Translations under genes and position numbers: made by a program | The notes under the pieces: model-generated | What the model was told of the DNA's origin: nothing | Database searches by the model: none | What the model saw: only the letters and a program-made list of their open reading frames with translations | From: Candidatus Omnitrophota bacterium | GTDB lineage: Bacteria > Omnitrophota > Gorgyraeia > Aquiviventales > Aquiviventaceae | Direction: 5' to 3' | DNA: 6,831 nucleotides | NCBI GenBank assembly: GCA_016198915.1 | Contig: JACQHS010000024.1 | Location: 1-6,831, forward strand | Part shown: in pieces, positions 1-6,216 of the stretch | Numbering within the stretch: the first letter of the stretch is position 1 | Layout: every line of letters starts with the position of its first letter

Positions 1-74
1 AGACGGGGGAGAACGTGGTGATCCGGCGGATCGCGCGGTTTGCCGTCGGAGAAACCGCCGGGACGGCGACGTGA
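1..74 (+). CDS. tsf: Elongation factor Ts, C-terminal end (partial)
   Basis: Only the last 24 codons are present, read from base 3 and ending at TGA 72-74. The peptide contains GENVVIRRIARFAVGE, which matches the conserved C-terminal tail of EF-Ts, the factor that exchanges GDP for GTP on EF-Tu. The downstream neighbours pyrH and frr support the call, because tsf-pyrH-frr is a widespread bacterial gene order. The stop codon overlaps a possible GTG start for pyrH at 71. The rest of the gene lies upstream of the window. Confidence 0.88.
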   Translation, partial: TGENVVIRRIARFAVGETAGTAT

Positions 75-94
75 CGACCGTGGTTCGCTCGCGC

Positions 95-844
95 ATGAAG
101 AAATCCGCCGCCGGCCCCACGGGCGCGGCGAAGTACAAGCGGATTGTCCTCAAGCTCAGCGGGGAAGCGCTCCAAGGCACCCTCGGCTTCGGCATTGATC
201 CGCGCGTGCTGGAGGACCTCGCCCGGCAGATCAAAGAAATCAGAGCGTTGGGCGTCCAGGTGACCGTCGTCGTCGGGGGCGGCAATATCTTCCGCGGCTT
301 GAAGACCTCGGCCGCCACCGGGATGGAGCGGGCAACCGCCGACTACATGGGGATGCTGGCGACCGCCATCAACGGGCTGGCCCTGCAGGATGCGCTGGAG
401 CGGATTGACGTGCCCACCCGCGTGCAGACCGCCATCGAGATCGCCAAGGTCGCCGAGCCCTATATCCGCCGGCGCGCCATCCGCCACCTCGAGAAGGGCC
501 GAGTGGTCATTTTCGTCGGCGGCATCGGCAGCCCGTTCTTCACGACCGACACCACGGCGGCCCTGCGGGCGATGGAGATTGGCGCGGAGATTGTGCTCAA
601 AGCGACGAACGTGGACGGCGTCTATACCGATGACCCGGCGACCAACCGGCGCGCGAAGAAGTTTGCGACGCTGAAATTCATCGACGTCCTCAAGAGAGGG
701 TTGAAAGTCATGGATGCCACTGCGGTGAGCCTCTGTATGGACGGCAATTTGCCCATCATCGTCTTTAATCTGCACCGCGCCGGCAACATCAAACGCGCCG
801 TGTGCGGCGAGTCGGTCGGGACCCTAGTCGTCAACCGCAAATAA
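95..844 (+). CDS. pyrH: UMP kinase (uridylate kinase)
   Basis: PyrH phosphorylates UMP to UDP with ATP in cytoplasmic pyrimidine synthesis. It is a hexameric member of the amino-acid-kinase fold, unrelated to eukaryotic UMP/CMP kinases. Residue numbers here count from the ATG at 95 (249 aa). Motifs in order are KLSGEAL (about 20-26) at the phosphate-binding start, VVVGGGNIFRG (58-68), TADYMGMLATAINGLALQDAL (about 81-101), GGIGSPFFTTDTTAALRA (142-159) and KATNVDGVYTDDP (169-181). E. coli PyrH is 241 aa. I chose ATG 95 because it leaves a short leader before KYKRIVLKLSG, as in E. coli. A GTG at 71 overlapping the tsf stop is the alternative (257 aa). Neither start has a convincing Shine-Dalgarno, so coupling to tsf translation is likely. 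Confidence 0.95.
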   Translation: MKKSAAGPTGAAKYKRIVLKLSGEALQGTLGFGIDPRVLEDLARQIKEIRALGVQVTVVVGGGNIFRGLKTSAATGMERATADYMGMLATAINGLALQDALERIDVPTRVQTAIEIAKVAEPYIRRRAIRHLEKGRVVIFVGGIGSPFFTTDTTAALRAMEIGAEIVLKATNVDGVYTDDPATNRRAKKFATLKFIDVLKRGLKVMDATAVSLCMDGNLPIIVFNLHRAGNIKRAVCGESVGTLVVNRK

Positions 845-854
845 CACACCCGCC

Positions 855-1415
855 ATGGCGCTGCAAACGCTGTTCAAGGACGTGGAAGATAAGATGGGTC
901 AAGCGGTCGCCTCTGTGAAGCGCGGCTTAAGCGAGATCCGCGGCGGACGGGCGACCCCGGCGCTGGTGGAGCATGTCACGGTGGACTACTACGGCGCGGC
1001 CACACCGCTCAAACAGGTGGCGGCGATTACAGCACCCGAGCCGCGACTCCTCGTCATCCAGCCGTGGGACGCGAAGCTGGTCGCCGAAATCGAGAAGGCC
1101 ATTCAGAAAGCGGGCTTAGGGATCACGCCACTGGTCGATGGGAAGTTGGTGCGTCTGCCCGTGCCGCCGCTGACCGGCGACCGGCGCACGGAGCTGACCA
1201 AACTGATCCACAAGATCGCCGAAGAAGGCAGGGTCTCCATCCGCAGCATCCGCCGCGACGCCAACGAGGCGATCAAGAAGCTCAAAAGCCAGAACCAGGC
1301 CACGGAAGACGACGTCTTCTCGTCTCAGGAGCAGAGCCAGAAGCTGACGGACAAGTACATCGCCCAGATCGACGCGCTGGTGAAGTCGAAAGAGCAAGAA
1401 CTCCAAAGCGTGTAA
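855..1415 (+). CDS. frr: Ribosome recycling factor
   Basis: RRF works with EF-G to split post-termination ribosomes and free the mRNA. The 186-aa length is normal (E. coli 185). Visible family features are RGGRATPALVEHVTVDYYG near residues 29-47, LPVPPLTGDRRTEL at 101-114, and the basic helix VSIRSIRRDANEAIKKLK at 127-144 with the arginines that contact 23S rRNA. A C-terminal helix is rich in Q, K and E. The usual N-P-N before the DGK turn is replaced by TPLVDGK (91-97), a small departure. The ATG lies 10 nt after the pyrH stop with no Shine-Dalgarno, suggesting translational coupling in a tsf-pyrH-frr operon. Confidence 0.96.
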   Translation: MALQTLFKDVEDKMGQAVASVKRGLSEIRGGRATPALVEHVTVDYYGAATPLKQVAAITAPEPRLLVIQPWDAKLVAEIEKAIQKAGLGITPLVDGKLVRLPVPPLTGDRRTELTKLIHKIAEEGRVSIRSIRRDANEAIKKLKSQNQATEDDVFSSQEQSQKLTDKYIAQIDALVKSKEQELQSV

Positions 1416-1477
1416 TTCCCCTCGACCTCCTCGAGTCGTTTCCTCTAAAGCCTCCCAAACCCCCCACTGGGCTTCTT

Positions 1478-1486
1478 TGCTATAAT
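1478..1486 (+). promoter_or_regulatory. Extended -10 promoter for tRNA-Lys
   Basis: TGC followed by TATAAT (1481-1486) is a perfect extended -10 element for the housekeeping sigma factor. No good -35 hexamer lies 16-18 nt upstream (C-rich there), which the TGn motif can offset. Transcription would start near 1493, giving a leader of about 24 nt before the tRNA at 1517. The element sits in the only gap between frr and the tRNA, so it is well placed. It is inferred from sequence alone. Confidence 0.65.
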
Positions 1487-1516
1487 GGGGCATCCAACTT
1501 CGTTCTTTCACAATTT

Positions 1517-1863
1517 GGGGCGCTAGCTCACCAGGTAGAGCAACAGCCTTCAGTGGAGGGCCACTGCCAGGCAACTGGCAGGCGCAAATCCCGTAACCTG
1601 CGGGAAAATCTGAGTATCCCAAGGTACCCTGATGGGTAATAATCCACGGGTGCAGACAATCCGCAGCCAAGCCCCACCACCTGTCGCTTCGCCGAAGGCG
1701 AACATCGGCCCTCCGGGCCGAACGACAGGTGGTGGGGAAGGTTCAACGACTATAATCGGGATCCCCGTTAGCACGGGGAATGGGATAGTCTGATCTGCAC
1801 GGCGACGTGCAGCTAACACGATGTTTAAGCTGTGGGTACTGGGTTCGAGTCCCAGGCGCCCCA
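1517..1863 (+). tRNA. trnK: tRNA-Lys(UUU), interrupted by a group I intron
   Basis: Exon 1 is 1517-1549 and exon 2 is 1824-1863; joined they give a 73-nt cloverleaf. The acceptor GGGGCGC (1517-1523) pairs with GCGCCCC (1856-1862), and the discriminator is A1863. The D stem is GCTC/GAGC with an 8-nt loop holding GG (1534-1535). The anticodon stem is ACAGC (1543-1547) with GCTGT (1829-1833). The variable region is 5 nt. The T arm is CTGGG/CCCAG with loop TTCGAGT. After splicing the anticodon loop reads CTTTTAA, so the anticodon is UUU (Lys), and U33, A37 and A73 fit tRNA-Lys. No CCA is encoded, so it must be added by the CCA enzyme. Unspliced, the gene cannot give a tRNA. A tRNA scanner without intron handling would miss or misname it. 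Confidence 0.93.
1550..1823 (+). ncRNA. Group I self-splicing intron in tRNA-Lys
   Basis: All core helices can be drawn. P1 pairs exon GCCU (1546-1549) with guide GGGC (1558-1561), with the U•G wobble at the 5' splice site, and continues as UC/GA around loop AGTG. P2 is 1564-1570/1575-1581 with a GCAA loop. P3 is ATCCCG 1588-1593 with CGGGAT 1757-1762. P4 is CTGCGG 1598-1603 with CCGCAG 1661-1666. P5 is TCTG 1609-1612 with CAGA 1653-1656. P6 is a perfect 15-bp helix (1672-1686/1723-1737). P7 is GACTAT 1748-1753 with ATAGTC 1785-1790. P8 is CCCCG/CGGGG (1763-1778). P9 is 1795-1801/1806-1812 with a GCGA loop. The terminal base is G1823 (omega-G), preceded by a possible 2-bp P9.0. There is no internal ORF. 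Small size and GNRA loops L2 and L9 suggest the tRNA-type IC3 class; the subclass is inference. Confidence 0.94.
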
Positions 1864-1895
1864 CGTTTCACTCCCGCGCTGGCGGGAGTGAAACG
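1864..1895 (+). other. Perfect 14-bp hairpin abutting the tRNA 3' end
   Basis: The arms 1864-1877 and 1882-1895 are exact reverse complements around the loop GCTG. The stem begins at the base right after the tRNA discriminator. It resembles a terminator stem, but no T-run follows on either strand (the next bases are ATCCCGAG), so it is not a canonical intrinsic terminator. It may mark the 3' end for tRNA processing, stabilise the trailer or weakly terminate. Function is not established. Confidence 0.6.
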
Positions 1896-1987
1896 ATCCC
1901 GAGCGAGGCCGAAAACGGCCAGGCCTCGCGAGGGAACAACACACCCGCGGAGGCGGATGGGTAGCGATCCCGAGCCTGGCCGGGATC
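1894..1987 (+). repeat. Structured non-coding spacer with a 17-nt direct repeat
   Basis: CGATCCCGAGC followed by two variable bases and GGCC occurs at 1894-1910 and again at 1965-1981 (15 of 17 identical). Each copy is part of a hairpin. GCGAGGCC 1903-1910 pairs with GGCCTCGC 1922-1929, and GATCCCG 1966-1972 pairs with CGGGATC 1981-1987. I see no convincing coding sequence between the tRNA hairpin and the nuclease start at 2046, and no strong promoter. It could be a chromosomal palindromic repeat family or a structured leader. Confidence 0.5.
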
Positions 1988-2045
1988 AGCTGGGCGACAC
2001 GAGCGAGGGTCATGACACGCGTGTGACTAGAGAGGCGATGAGCAG

Positions 2046-2306
2046 ATGATGTGGTACGTGTATCTCTTGCGGTGCGGCAACGGCGCGCTCTACACGGGGA
2101 TCTCGATCGATGTGGCAACACGGGTGCAGCAGCATCAGGCGGGCAAGGGGTCGTCGTACGTCCGTCAGCATGGGGCGCAGGATGTGGTGTACTCCGAGCC
2201 GCATCGGACGAAATCCGAGGCGATGAAGCGGGAGTGTGAAATCAAGGGCTGGACCCGTCGCAAGAAACTGGGGCTCTTCGGGACGCGACTGGTGCCCTCT
2301 GCCTGA
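2046..2306 (+). CDS. Small GIY-YIG nuclease-family protein (UPF0213/YhbQ-like)
   Basis: An 86-aa single-domain protein. WYVYLLRC (3-10) and ALYTGIS (14-20) are the GIY and YIG strands in their YhbQ-type form. R26 and the glutamate in KRECEIKGW (E63 or E65) sit where the catalytic Arg and metal-binding Glu of the fold lie. SSYVRQHG (36-43) and LVYSE-like VVYSEPH (47-53) also match UPF0213. The family is widespread and poorly characterised; some members nick DNA. The start at ATG 2046 has AGAGG (2031-2035) 10 nt upstream; ATG 2049 is the alternative. It precedes rtcB by 11 nt. Its nearness to the group I intron is notable because GIY-YIG domains occur in homing endonucleases, but it lies outside the intron and lacks a DNA-binding domain, so a host role is more likely. 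Confidence 0.88.
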   Translation: MMWYVYLLRCGNGALYTGISIDVATRVQQHQAGKGSSYVRQHGAQDVVYSEPHRTKSEAMKRECEIKGWTRRKKLGLFGTRLVPSA

Positions 2307-2317
2307 GCGGTCTTGCC

Positions 2318-3775
2318 ATGCCAGCTGTGGAAGAGCTGAAGAAAGTTTCTGAGACCGTGTGGGAACTCCCCACGTCCTACAAGACGGGGATGCGGGTGCC
2401 GGCGCGTCTGTACGCGACGGAGAAGCTCATCCGCGACATGGACGAGGGGGTCATTGATCAGATCACGAACGTCGCGCACCTGCCTGGCATCGTGAAGGCG
2501 GCGATGTGCATGCCCGATGGTCACTGGGGGTATGGAGCGCCCATTGGAGGTGTAGCGGCGTTCGATCCAGAAGCGGGAGGGATTGTGTCGCCCGGCATGG
2601 TTGGTTATGACATCAACTGCGGGATGCGGCTCGTCACGACGACCTTAACGTACGACGAGGTCAAGCCGCACCTGCGGCAGCTCGTGGACCTGCTGTTTCA
2701 GCGGGTGCCGGCCGGCGTGGGCTCCAGCGGCTTCATCGACCTCTCGCCCAAGGAGTTCCGGGACGTCGTGGAGCGGGGGGCGAAGTGGTGCCTCAAACAG
2801 GGGATGGCTTGGCCGGAGGATTTAGAGCGCACCGAAGAAGGCGGTTGCATCGATGGGGCCGACAGCGAGAAGATCAGCAAGAAGGCCATCGAGCGCGGCA
2901 TGGACCAGGTAGGGACGCTGGGCTCGGGCAACCACTACCTGGAGATCCAAGTCGCCAAGCCCGAGCACGTCCATGATGCCGCGGTCGCGGCGCGCTTCGG
3001 GATTACTATTCCTGATCAAGTGGTGGTGATGTACCATTGCGGGTCGAGAGGCTTTGGCCACCAGGTCGCCACGGACTCCCTGCAAGTGTTCCTGAAGGCG
3101 ATGCCGAAGTACGGCATCGACGTGCCGGATCGGGAACTGGCCTGCGCGCCGTTTCGCTCGCCGGAGGGGCAGGACTACTACGCGGCGATGAAGTGCGCCA
3201 TCAACATGTCTTTTGCCAACCGTCAGGTGATCCTCCACCGCATCCGGGAGGTGTTCTCGGCGGTGTTCAACCGCGACCCGCGCGATTTGGGTATGGAGCA
3301 GGTGTACGACGTCGCCCATAACACGGCGAAGTTGGAGGAGCATACGGTCGACGGCAAACCCCGTCGGCTCCTCGTGCACCGCAAGGGCTCCACGCGCGCC
3401 TTCGGTCCAGGCATGGAAGGGTTGCCGAAAGATTTCACAGACATCGGCCAGCCGGTGATCGTCGGCGGGAGCATGGAAACCGGCTCCTACCTGCTCGTCG
3501 GCATTCCCAGCGGCTCTGAGACATTCTACTCAACCGCCCACGGCAGCGGGCGCACGATGAGCCGTGCCAAGGCCAAGCGGCTCTACCACGGCCGCGAGCT
3601 GCAGCAGCAGCTGGAGGCGCGCGGCATCTACGTGCGCAGCGTCTCCTACAGCGGCCTCGCGGAGGAAGCAGGCGGGGCGTACAAGGATATCGATGAGGTC
3701 GTCGAGGCGACCGAGCGGGCGGGTCTCAGCAAGCGCGTGGCGCGGTTCGTCCCCATCGGGAACGTCAAGGGCTGA
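2318..3775 (+). CDS. rtcB: RNA-splicing/repair ligase RtcB
   Basis: RtcB joins RNA 3'-phosphate or 2',3'-cyclic phosphate ends to 5'-OH ends, using GTP and Mn2+ through a His-GMP intermediate. The protein is 485 aa, similar to full-length archaeal RtcB and longer than E. coli RtcB (about 408). The active-site residues are all visible: D98 and C101 in GYDINCGMRL, N205-H206 in GSGNHYLE, H240 in MYHCGSRG, H334 in DVAHN, and the guanylylated histidine H408 in STAHGSGRTMSR. MPDGHWGYGAPIGGVAAFD (65-83) and the C-terminal EEAGGAYKDIDEVV are further hallmarks. No intein is present. The archease gene follows by 10 nt, which supports an RNA repair or tRNA ligation unit. No Shine-Dalgarno is seen before ATG 2318; coupling to the upstream gene is likely. 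Confidence 0.97.
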   Translation: MPAVEELKKVSETVWELPTSYKTGMRVPARLYATEKLIRDMDEGVIDQITNVAHLPGIVKAAMCMPDGHWGYGAPIGGVAAFDPEAGGIVSPGMVGYDINCGMRLVTTTLTYDEVKPHLRQLVDLLFQRVPAGVGSSGFIDLSPKEFRDVVERGAKWCLKQGMAWPEDLERTEEGGCIDGADSEKISKKAIERGMDQVGTLGSGNHYLEIQVAKPEHVHDAAVAARFGITIPDQVVVMYHCGSRGFGHQVATDSLQVFLKAMPKYGIDVPDRELACAPFRSPEGQDYYAAMKCAINMSFANRQVILHRIREVFSAVFNRDPRDLGMEQVYDVAHNTAKLEEHTVDGKPRRLLVHRKGSTRAFGPGMEGLPKDFTDIGQPVIVGGSMETGSYLLVGIPSGSETFYSTAHGSGRTMSRAKAKRLYHGRELQQQLEARGIYVRSVSYSGLAEEAGGAYKDIDEVVEATERAGLSKRVARFVPIGNVKG

Positions 3776-3785
3776 CGCTGCCTTC

Positions 3786-4217
3786 ATGCCGTATGAGTTT
3801 GTCGAGGACGTCGCGACGGCGGACATCGCGTTTCGAGCCTGGGGCCGCGACCTCAAGGAGCTCTTCACCGCCGCCGGGGATGCGACGATGAATGTCATGG
3901 TGGAGGATCTCGCCACGATTGAGCCCCGCGTGACCAAGTCAGTGACAGATGAAGCCGACGCGGAAGATTTGCTCCTCGTCGAATTCCTCCAGGAATTGAT
4001 CTACTACAAAGACGCGCAGCGCCTGTTGCTGCGCCCAACCTCGGTGAGGGTGCAACACAGCGGCCGCCGCTTCCGGGTGTCGGCCGCGCTGGCCGGTGAG
4101 CCGCTGGATCCGAAGAAGCATGAGCAGCGGACCGATGTGAAAGCGGTCACGTACCACCGGCTTGAGGTCAAGCCGACGGATCGAGGCTGGGAAGCGTTCG
4201 TCATCCTGGATATCTGA
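3786..4217 (+). CDS. Archease, RtcB activator
   Basis: A 143-aa protein. Archease speeds guanylylation of RtcB and allows multiple turnover. The sequence opens with YEFVEDVATADIAFRAWG (3-20), the bacterial form of the family's N-terminal TAD motif. An acidic central segment LLLVEFLQELIYYKD (62-76) matches the usual DLL..WL.ELLY region. The C-terminal half has ALAGEPLD, H112, DVKAVTYHRLEV (118-129) and a final LDI whose aspartate (142) is a conserved metal-site residue. The reading frame is open further upstream inside rtcB, but homology starts at this ATG. It lies 10 nt after rtcB and 16 nt before serS, so the three are probably one operon. Confidence 0.94.
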   Translation: MPYEFVEDVATADIAFRAWGRDLKELFTAAGDATMNVMVEDLATIEPRVTKSVTDEADAEDLLLVEFLQELIYYKDAQRLLLRPTSVRVQHSGRRFRVSAALAGEPLDPKKHEQRTDVKAVTYHRLEVKPTDRGWEAFVILDI

Positions 4218-4220
4218 TGC

Positions 4221-4225
4221 GGAGG
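4221..4225 (+). promoter_or_regulatory. Shine-Dalgarno site of serS
   Basis: GGAGG lies 8 nt before GTG 4234. It is the clearest ribosome-binding site in the window and decides the serS start. It argues against the longer open frame that runs back into archease. Confidence 0.8.
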
Positions 4226-4233
4226 ACGCGGCG

Positions 4234-5496
4234 GTGATCGATCTGAAGCTGTTGCGCGACAACCCCGAGGCCCTTCGGGAGGCGCTGACGCGGCGGGGTG
4301 CTCCCGCCAACCTCGACGGGCTCCTGAAGCTTGAACAGGAGCGGCGGGAGCTCATCGCATCCATCGAACAGGATCGGCAGGCGCTCAAGCAGGGCTCAGA
4401 CATGTTCGCCAAGCAGAAGGCGAAAACGGCAACCGCTACAGCCCCTATCTCTCTGAAGCAGCTTTCCGATGGGATTGCCCAGCGGGAACGTCAACTGCGC
4501 GATGTCGAAGCGAAGATTGACCACGAGTTAGCGCTCGCGCCGAACATCCCCCATGCCTCAGTGCCGGTCGGCACTGCTTCGGCCAACCAGATCGTGCGCA
4601 CCATCGGCAACAAGCCGGCGTTGTCGTTCGCGCCGAAAGACCATCTGACGCTGTCGGGGCAGCGCGGGCTGATCGATTTTGAGCGCGCCGCGAAGATGAC
4701 CGGATCGCATTTCCCGCTGTTTGCCGGCGCAGGGGCGCGGCTGGAGCGCGCGCTCATCAACTGGATGCTCGATGTCCACACGAAGGAGCACGGCTACACG
4801 GAGATATCCCCCCCGGTGCTCGTCAACCGCCCCTCGATGTTCAGCACCGGCCAGCTGCCGAAATTCGAGGAGGACATGTACCGCCTCAAGGATGATGACC
4901 TCTTTTTGATCCCGACGGCGGAGGTGCCAGTGACCAATCTCCACCGCGAAGAGATCCTCGAGGAAGCGCAACTGCCGCTGAAGTATACGGCCTACACCCC
5001 GTGCTTTCGCCGCGAAGCCGGCTCCTACGGCAAAGAGACGCGCGGGCTGGTGCGCGTCCATCAGTTTGACAAAGTCGAGCTCGTCAAGTTCACACTACCG
5101 GAGACCTCGTACGACGAACTGGAGCGGCTGGTGACAGACGCCGAAACGATCCTCCAGCGCTTGGGACTCCACTACCGCGTGGTAGCGCTCGCGACAGGCG
5201 ATCTGAGCTTTGCGGCGGCGAAATGCTACGACCTGGAAGCCTGGGCGCCCGGCTTGAATCAATTTCTCGAAGTCTCCAGCTGCAGCAACTTTGAAGCGTT
5301 CCAGGCCCGGCGGGCGAACATCCGCTATCGGCAGGCGGCGACGAAAAAGACCGCGTACGTGCATACCCTCAACGGCTCCGGGGTGGCCCTGGCGCGCACG
5401 CTCATTTGTCTGCTGGAGACGCACCAGCAAGCCGACGGCCGCATCCGGATTCCGGAGGCCCTGCGCCCATATCTCGATGGCCAAACCCTCCTCTAA
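4234..5496 (+). CDS. serS: Seryl-tRNA synthetase
   Basis: SerRS is a class II synthetase that charges tRNA-Ser (and tRNA-Sec where present) with serine. The 420-aa length is normal. IDLKLLRDNPEALREAL at the N terminus leads into the long antiparallel coiled coil (about 27-105) that grips the long variable arm of tRNA-Ser. Motif 1 lies near 168-195 (GARLERALINWMLDV), the serine-pocket TAE is at 228-230, motif 2 is FRREAGSYGKETRGL (258-272), and motif 3 is NGSGVALARTL (380-390) with its invariant Arg 388. EVSSCSNFEAFQARR (346-360) is also typical. The start is GTG 4234, set by the Shine-Dalgarno above and by homology. Two tRNA-Ser genes, its substrates, follow downstream. The next gene starts inside its last codons. 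Confidence 0.97.
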   Translation: MIDLKLLRDNPEALREALTRRGAPANLDGLLKLEQERRELIASIEQDRQALKQGSDMFAKQKAKTATATAPISLKQLSDGIAQRERQLRDVEAKIDHELALAPNIPHASVPVGTASANQIVRTIGNKPALSFAPKDHLTLSGQRGLIDFERAAKMTGSHFPLFAGAGARLERALINWMLDVHTKEHGYTEISPPVLVNRPSMFSTGQLPKFEEDMYRLKDDDLFLIPTAEVPVTNLHREEILEEAQLPLKYTAYTPCFRREAGSYGKETRGLVRVHQFDKVELVKFTLPETSYDELERLVTDAETILQRLGLHYRVVALATGDLSFAAAKCYDLEAWAPGLNQFLEVSSCSNFEAFQARRANIRYRQAATKKTAYVHTLNGSGVALARTLICLLETHQQADGRIRIPEALRPYLDGQTLL

Positions 5497-6205
5497 CCGC
5501 GGCGGCGTCAGAGCGGCGCTGGCCCGGGTTGTCAAAGGCGTGACGGTGGCTGTGCTGATTCCGGTCGCCATCGGGCTGTTCCAGGGGATCTTGCAGCAAC
5601 TGGAGACGCTGAGCAGCTCCGGGGCCTTGTATCGGACGTGGGTGGAACGAGGATTCTTGACCTACGTGTGGGTGCACCTGCTGTTGTATCGGCCGGTGGC
5701 GCTGTTTCGTAACAGCCATCGGGTGTTTTCCATCCTGGCGGCCTGGCTCTTCGGCGGCCAGGTGACCAGCGTCCAGGATGCGGGCGGCGGGAGGGGCAAG
5801 AGCGCGAAAGCAGACGGCGGGGAGAGGACCGCGGCATCCTCTCCGCTCGTGGCCTTTAGTCCCTATGTCGTGCCGCTGCCGACGCTGCTGGTCTGCGTGC
5901 TGGGCTGGCTGTTGGCGCGGTGGTGGGAGCGGGCCGCGGTGGATGGCCCCGTGAGTTTTTTGATCGGCGTGACGATGGCGTTTCACTGGATCATGACGGC
6001 GGATGACTTGCAGCAGCAGCGAAGGCGCTGGCATGTGGAAACGTACCTGTTGGCGCTGGGGCTGGTGTTTATCCTGACCCTGCTGATCGCTGCGGTCTGC
6101 CTGCCGCTGGTCGTGCCGGAGTTTTCCTTCATCCACGCCCTGAGCACAGGGTTCGAGCACACCCAGGCCGTCTACACGTCGCTGGTCCAACATCTGTTTT
6201 GGTGA
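5477..6205 (+). CDS. Multi-pass membrane protein, probable inactive M50B-like peptidase relative
   Basis: A 242-aa protein with hydrophobic segments near 20-38, 60-77, 84-94, 129-148, 158-174 and 189-214. HRVFSILAAWLFGGQVTSV (81-99), followed by a glycine- and lysine-rich stretch and VAFSPYVVPLPTLLV (125-139), has the layout of M50B-like membrane metallopeptidases. Those proteins, as I recall them, read GHELTH, then WLFGG, then a SLAPYFFPLY-type segment. Here the zinc motif HExxH reads H81-R-V-F-S85, so Glu and the second His are missing and it should not be an active protease. The family link is from memory and moderate. The ATG at 5477 overlaps the end of serS by 20 nt in another frame, which implies coupled translation. 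The first tRNA-Ser starts 11 nt after its stop. If the homology is wrong, it is an unknown integral membrane protein. Confidence 0.72.
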   Translation: MAKPSSNRGGVRAALARVVKGVTVAVLIPVAIGLFQGILQQLETLSSSGALYRTWVERGFLTYVWVHLLLYRPVALFRNSHRVFSILAAWLFGGQVTSVQDAGGGRGKSAKADGGERTAASSPLVAFSPYVVPLPTLLVCVLGWLLARWWERAAVDGPVSFLIGVTMAFHWIMTADDLQQQRRRWHVETYLLALGLVFILTLLIAAVCLPLVVPEFSFIHALSTGFEHTQAVYTSLVQHLFW

Positions 6206-6216
6206 GCTCCTGCAAC

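Noticed and set aside
71..94. GTG 71 as the pyrH start
   Set aside because: It is possible through coupling to the tsf stop, but it adds eight residues beyond the usual leader. ATG 95 fits the family length better; this is not settled.
1421..1440. Possible frr terminator, stem CTCGA/TCGAG with loop CCTCC
   Set aside because: The stem is only 5 bp and is followed by a poor T-run (TCGTTTCC), too weak to call.
1543..1552. Reading the anticodon as UCA (loop CTTCA...), i.e. a Sec or Trp-like tRNA
   Set aside because: It would need exon 1 to run into the intron and break the terminal-G rule and the U•G in P1. The fold giving CTTTTAA satisfies the tRNA and intron rules together.
1751..1756. A second perfect TATAAT that looks like a -10 element
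   Set aside because: It lies inside the intron's P7/R region, with 1748-1753 pairing to 1785-1790, and is explained by ribozyme structure. No -35 or TGn element supports it.
2015..2024. Palindrome ACACGCGTGT upstream of the GIY-YIG gene as an operator
   Set aside because: Ten-base palindromes are expected several times by chance in a window this size, and flanking bases do not extend the symmetry.
1064..2121. Open frames on both strands across the frr end, tRNA-Lys and intron
   Set aside because: They run through a structured RNA gene or frr in other frames, and their translations look like compositional shadows with no family resemblance.
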